From Bacteroidales bacterium (GTDB lineage Bacteria > Bacteroidota > Bacteroidia > Bacteroidales > UBA1715), in the NCBI GenBank assembly GCA_017642535.1, contig JAGCOW010000067.1:1-52230 (forward strand): a stretch of DNA of 52,230 nt, in the 5' to 3' direction. Of the stretch, positions 51,700 through 52,230 are shown one piece after another. The first letter of the stretch is position 1. Each line of letters begins with the position of its first letter. The notes beneath the pieces were generated by a model. It saw only the letters and a program-made list of their open reading frames with translations, was not told the DNA's origin and did not search any database. The translations under genes and the position numbers were made by a program.

Positions 51700-52230
51700 T
51701 TATCTCACAATTACCGCAAACGATTCTCCGTCAACTTTCACGAAATAAACGCCATCCAATCGTACCGAGAATTCTTCCGTTGATAATTCCGCATTCCTGC
51801 GTTCCATCGCACGGCCATTGTTGTCGAATAACGAGATAGACTTGCCTTCCGCATTCTTCACATAAATCGTATGACCGATTGCATATACCTCGGCATTCGA
51901 TTTCACGATGGTTTGTACAACAACGTAGTTTTCAACTTCCGCGATGTTAGACAATGCTATCACGAATGGTCCAGACTCTGCTTTCAGGAACTGTGTCTTC
52001 GGATTGATAGTTTCTGGAAGTTTCACACCCACGTAATATGACGTCGTGCCTCTTGCAGGCAATGTGTCAGTATAAGATGTCAAATCTGACGGTACTGTTG
52101 CCAGTGTGTCAATTTCCACCACACCTTTCACCTTCGTCTTGCGAAGAATTACGTATGAATCGAAATCTATGCCTTCGTATGGATCCCACATCAAGTGGTT
52201 TTCAACGCCAAGCGATTTTACCTTCATCAA
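51700..52230 (-). CDS. C-terminal part of a T9SS-secreted protein (5' end outside window)
   Basis: The last 176 codons of a gene entering from beyond the window. The first part (residues about 5-80) looks like a fibronectin type III or similar beta domain (HLMWDPYEGIDFDSYVILRK). The end (AEVYAIGHTIYVKNAEGKSISLFDNNGRAMERR ... GVYFVKVDGESFAVIVR) is a type A T9SS sorting domain. The protein should be exported by Sec and then through the type IX system to the surface. Its catalytic or binding domain is not in view, so the function cannot be told. Confidence 0.8.
   Translation of the reverse strand: MMKVKSLGVENHLMWDPYEGIDFDSYVILRKTKVKGVVEIDTLATVPSDLTSYTDTLPARGTTSYYVGVKLPETINPKTQFLKAESGPFVIALSNIAEVENYVVVQTIVKSNAEVYAIGHTIYVKNAEGKSISLFDNNGRAMERRNAELSTEEFSVRLDGVYFVKVDGESFAVIVR

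Overview
The window looks like a chromosomal segment of a Bacteroidota (most likely Bacteroidales) genome. The support is a SusC/SusD pair, type IX secretion (T9SS) sorting domains, a gingipain-type (C25) protein, a BspA-type leucine-rich-repeat protein, a long Bacteroidetes-type PurF, and promoters of the Bacteroidetes form (-7 TAnnTTTG, sometimes with a TTTG or TTG about 18-19 bases upstream). No rRNA, tRNA, CRISPR array, transposase or integrase was seen. Genus and species cannot be decided from the sequence.

Layout. 1-3468 (minus strand): purF-carA-carB, a purine/pyrimidine precursor operon, with carB cut by the window edge. 3668-18420 (minus): a defence island built into one type I restriction-modification operon. 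In transcription order it reads hsdM, a Fic-HTH gene, hsdS, a prokaryotic Argonaute, a SIR2-domain gene, an Mrr-like nuclease, an HNH nuclease, a decayed scar, an AlbA_2/Schlafen-type ATPase-like gene, and hsdR. 18558-20857: peroxiredoxin and an ABC exporter. 21095-24553 (plus): pyrG, then two glycosyltransferases. 24556-31461 (minus): an LRR surface protein and a very long C25-peptidase/T9SS protein. 31742-37305: a small lipoprotein, HD hydrolase, plsY, an 806-aa OmpA-like exported protein, and dgt. 37428-50332 (minus): OmpA/TSP3 porin-like protein, a membrane protein, a lipoprotein-SusD-SusC nutrient-uptake cluster, a large sensor protein, and a DUF2027/Smr protein. 50391-52230: queA and the 3' end of another T9SS cargo gene.

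Most notable system: the Argonaute (657 aa) and SIR2 protein (428 aa) are separated by 1 base, and the Argonaute starts 14 bases after hsdS, so both probably ride on the restriction operon. The Argonaute has a convincing MID pocket but has lost PIWI catalytic acids. The SIR2 protein keeps its NAD-binding and catalytic motifs and has no room for an APAZ domain. This fits an inactive long-type (long-B-like) pAgo that guides a SIR2 NADase, here nested between hsdS and hsdR. The Fic gene is bracketed by two copies of the same 33-bp inverted repeat (ATTCTTTCCA-N13-TGGAAAGAAT). One is upstream of fic. The other is upstream of hsdS, where its downstream arm also supplies the hsdS ribosome binding site. 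Fragments of a second hsdR start, possibly a second hsdS end, and another decayed gene sit at the joints between the defence genes, which suggests repeated cassette turnover at this spot.

Start codons were moved from the longest reading frame where a ribosome binding site, signal peptide or known family N-terminus argued for it. All function calls are by eye from motifs, with no database search.
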